NCBI GenBank assembly: GCA_964562375.1
Contig: CAZLSW010000104.1
Location: 1-8,346 of the forward strand
DNA: 8,346 nucleotides
DNA from: JAJPXC01 sp964562375
Lineage (GTDB): Bacteria > Bacteroidota > Bacteroidia > Bacteroidales > Muribaculaceae
Reading direction: 5' to 3'
Part shown: positions 6,728-8,346 of the stretch, piece after piece
Layout: each line of letters opens with the position of its first letter
How positions within the stretch are numbered: position 1 is the first letter of the stretch
The notes under the pieces: model-generated
What the model saw: the letters and a program-made list of their open reading frames with translations, nothing else
Database searches by the model: none
Told to the model about the DNA's origin: nothing
Program-made: the position numbers and the translations under genes

Positions 6728-7996
6728 TTACAGGCGCCCGTCGACGGGGGTGGAGAGGAGCCACTTCACATCGTAGATGACGTGGTGGGGCTTCAATAAC
6801 GAATTGATATCCAAGCCTTTGAACTCATTGTGGGCTACGGCGAGGATGGCGGCGTCGAATTTCTCGGAGGGCAACTCGTTGGTGATGTCGATGCCGTACT
6901 CGCGCTTGGCCACGGCGGGGTTGGCCCAGGGGTCGTAGACGGTGATGTCGATGTTGTACTCCTTCAGCGCGCGGTAGATGTCTACCACCTTGGTGTTGCG
7001 GCAGTCGGGGCAGTTCTCCTTGAACGTGAAACCAAGGATAATAATCTTGGAGCCAAGCACTTGTATCCCTTTCTTCAACATCAACTTTACCACCTGAGAG
7101 GCCACATAAGCGCCCATGCCGTCGTTCATTCTACGACCCGCAAGGATGATCTCGGGATTGTAGCCGTGACGCTGGGCGCACTGGGCGAGATAGTAGGGGT
7201 CCACGCCGATGCAGTGACCGCCAACCAATCCCGGACGGAACGGCAGGAAGTTCCACTTCGTTCCAGCGGCCTCGAGGACAGCATGCGTGTCGATTCCCAT
7301 AAGGGTGAATATCTTGGACAACTCGTTGACAAAGGCGATGTTGATGTCGCGCTGGGAGTTCTCGATCACCTTCGCGGCCTCGGCCACCTTGATTGAGGGG
7401 GCCAAGTGGGTGCCGGCGGTGATTACCGATGAGTACACCTCGTTGACTTTCTCGCCGATCTCGAGAGTGGAGCCGGAGGTCACCTTCTTGATTTTCTCAA
7501 CAGTGTGGAGCTTGTCGCCGGGGTTGATGCGCTCGGGGGAGTAACCGGCGAAGAAATCCTTGTTGAATTTCAGTCCGCTCACGCGCTCCACCACAGGGAT
7601 GCACTCGTCCTCGGTAACACCAGGGTAAACCGTTGATTCATAGACCACAATGTCACCTTTGGAGATAACCTGGCCAACGGTCTCGCTAGCTCCGTAGAGG
7701 GGCGTGAGGTCGGGGTTGTTGTTCTCGTCAACGGGCGTTGGCACGGCCACGATGTAGAAGTTGCAGTCGCGTATCTCGTCGATGTCGGTGGTGCAGCGGA
7801 AGCCGTGGTTGTTGATAGCGTCCTGCAGCAGGTCGTCGGCCACCTCGAGTGTAGCGTCATGACCCTGCATCAGCGCGTCCACGCGTGCCTGGTTCATGTC
7901 GAAACCCACCGTGGTATACTTGGTCGAAAACAACCTGGCCAAGGGCAATCCGACATAGCCAAGGCCTATCACGCAAATCTTAATATCTTTTTCCAT
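6728..7996 (-). CDS. tviB: UDP-N-acetylhexosamine 6-dehydrogenase (TviB/WbpO type)
   Basis: A 422-residue cytoplasmic nucleotide-sugar dehydrogenase that oxidises C6 of a UDP-N-acetylhexosamine (UDP-GlcNAc or UDP-GalNAc) with two NAD+ to the uronic acid. The NAD-binding motif is IGLGYVGLPLA at 10-20. YESTVYPG (119-126), YSPERINPG (152-160), IKVAEAAKVIEN (202-213) and FRPGLVGGHCIGVDPYY (253-269, catalytic C262) match the Vi-antigen enzyme TviB and Pseudomonas WbpO closely, more than UDP-glucose dehydrogenase. The C-terminal domain has LGFTFKENCPDCRN (321-334) and VYDPW (353-357). Length is normal for the family and all key residues are present. Start: the ATG at 7996 puts the Rossmann strand at residue 6, as expected. 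It follows a 45-base gap and precedes the first glycosyltransferase by 20 bases. No partner 4-epimerase (TviC/WbpP) is in the window, so whether the final sugar is gluco or galacto is open. Confidence 0.95.
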   Translation of the reverse strand: MEKDIKICVIGLGYVGLPLARLFSTKYTTVGFDMNQARVDALMQGHDATLEVADDLLQDAINNHGFRCTTDIDEIRDCNFYIVAVPTPVDENNNPDLTPLYGASETVGQVISKGDIVVYESTVYPGVTEDECIPVVERVSGLKFNKDFFAGYSPERINPGDKLHTVEKIKKVTSGSTLEIGEKVNEVYSSVITAGTHLAPSIKVAEAAKVIENSQRDINIAFVNELSKIFTLMGIDTHAVLEAAGTKWNFLPFRPGLVGGHCIGVDPYYLAQCAQRHGYNPEIILAGRRMNDGMGAYVASQVVKLMLKKGIQVLGSKIIILGFTFKENCPDCRNTKVVDIYRALKEYNIDITVYDPWANPAVAKREYGIDITNELPSEKFDAAILAVAHNEFKGLDINSLLKPHHVIYDVKWLLSTPVDGRL

Positions 7997-8041
7997 TGTA
8001 AAGTATCTGTCTTTCTTGAGTATATGTTGATCTCACCGTAT
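7997..8041. other. 45-base intergenic gap, no recognised promoter or terminator
   Basis: This is the longest gap between genes in the window. On the coding strand it is AT-rich near the tviB start (GATACTTTACA directly before ATG) and has AGAAAG about 15 bases upstream, a poor Shine-Dalgarno candidate. No hairpin with a T run and no convincing Bacteroidota -33/-7 promoter pair is visible. The genes on both sides may therefore share one transcript. Confidence 0.5.
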
Positions 8042-8346
8042 CTAAGCGTCTATGAGTTGGAGATTTAGGAGGGTGGCGAGGGAGGGGGGGAGCGGCAGGG
8101 GCTGGGTGGGGCGGTGGTCGCGGAGGAGGTGGCGAAGTCGGTGGATGGCGGCGGTCGTGAGGGTGACCATGCTGAGTACGTTTCGCATCTTACGTTGCGA
8201 ATCGTCTATTGTTATGCTCCCGTTAGGGCCTGCGGGTAGGCCCTCGTTGAGGTCTTGGGGAAGACCATCGGGGGTGTCGTCGGGGGATGGTTCGCGGAGG
8301 AAGGTGGCGGCGGGGAGGGCGCGCTCGATCATCTCGGCCTCGGGGA
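8042..8346 (-). CDS. C-terminal end of an unidentified protein
   Basis: The frame is open from the window edge to a TAG at 8042-8044, giving about 100 residues; the true start lies outside, since codons for Pro-Glu-Ala-Glu precede the first internal ATG at 8332. No family is recognised. The visible part has an acidic/Pro segment (LREPSPDDTPDGLPQD), a central ITIDDSQRKMRNVLSMVTL that looks helical, a basic stretch (HRLRHLLRDHR), and a Pro/Leu-rich tail. Third codon positions are strongly C-rich (27 of 36 sampled codons end in G or C), which supports real coding on this strand rather than a chance frame. A run of seven C on the coding strand lies at 8084-8090. It lies 45 bases upstream of tviB and may belong to the same locus; a locus-specific regulator or assembly protein is possible but not shown. 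Confidence 0.5.
   Translation of the reverse strand, partial: PEAEMIERALPAATFLREPSPDDTPDGLPQDLNEGLPAGPNGSITIDDSQRKMRNVLSMVTLTTAAIHRLRHLLRDHRPTQPLPLPPSLATLLNLQLIDA

Noticed and set aside
6708..6764. Upstream ATG giving the GT4 gene 19 extra N-terminal residues
   Set aside because: The extension is Pro/Arg-rich, overlaps the end of tviB in another frame, and precedes the natural first beta strand MRIAQINAVY.
6830..7396. Long plus-strand open frame (188 codons) opposite tviB
   Set aside because: The opposite strand encodes an unmistakable dehydrogenase; the antisense protein is Val/Gly/Leu-rich, typical of a shadow frame in GC-rich DNA.
7997..8008. TACTTTAC just before tviB as a Bacteroidota -7 promoter element
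   Set aside because: It is incomplete against TAnnTTTG, ends almost at the start codon, and no -33 element is seen at the right distance.

Overview
The window is an internal piece of a surface-polysaccharide biosynthesis locus (capsule, exopolysaccharide or O-antigen). Every credible gene lies on the minus strand, so transcription runs from position 8346 towards 1. The protein families (a TviB/WbpO-type nucleotide-sugar dehydrogenase, a Cys-rich WcaC-like GT4, an HlpA-like GT-A transferase, a 'WGENSCGDNR' GT4), weak or absent Shine-Dalgarno sequences and mixed base composition suggest a gut-type Bacteroidales (Bacteroidota). That assignment is inferred from family resemblance, not proven.

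Layout in transcription order: (i) 8346-8042, the C-terminal end of an unidentified protein; (ii) 7996-6728, UDP-N-acetylhexosamine 6-dehydrogenase (TviB/WbpO type), which makes a uronic-acid sugar donor; (iii) 6707-5505, a GT4 glycosyltransferase with the EX7E motif; (iv) 5505-4228, a multi-membrane-span Wzy-type polymerase; (v) 4247-3267, an HlpA-like GT-A transferase; (vi) 3270-2308, a second GT-A transferase with a DDD motif; (vii) 2311-1250, a membrane acyltransferase-3 family O-acyltransferase; (viii) 1253-102, another GT4-like transferase; (ix) 91-1, the first 30 codons of an unidentified gene running off the window.

From the polymerase to the last glycosyltransferase, consecutive genes overlap by 1 to 20 bases (TAATG, a 20-base overlap, then three ATGA junctions), so genes iii to viii look like one translationally coupled operon. 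Together they would supply an N-acetylhexosaminuronic acid donor, build a repeat unit with four glycosyltransferases, decorate it with an acyl group and polymerise it. No initiating sugar-phosphate transferase, Wzx flippase or export gene is in the window, so the rest of the locus must lie outside it. I could not recognise a promoter, terminator, RNA gene, IS element or CRISPR array, and there is no gene-free stretch longer than 45 bases.

The most notable point is an 8-base G tract inside the O-acyltransferase gene. A gain or loss of one G would place a stop codon immediately or three codons after the tract, as expected of an on/off phase-variation switch. A second simple repeat, seven perfect GCT codons, encodes most of a nine-alanine run in the last glycosyltransferase. 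The acyltransferase and polymerase genes are clearly more AT-rich than the glycosyltransferase genes around them, consistent with a mosaic, horizontally assembled locus.
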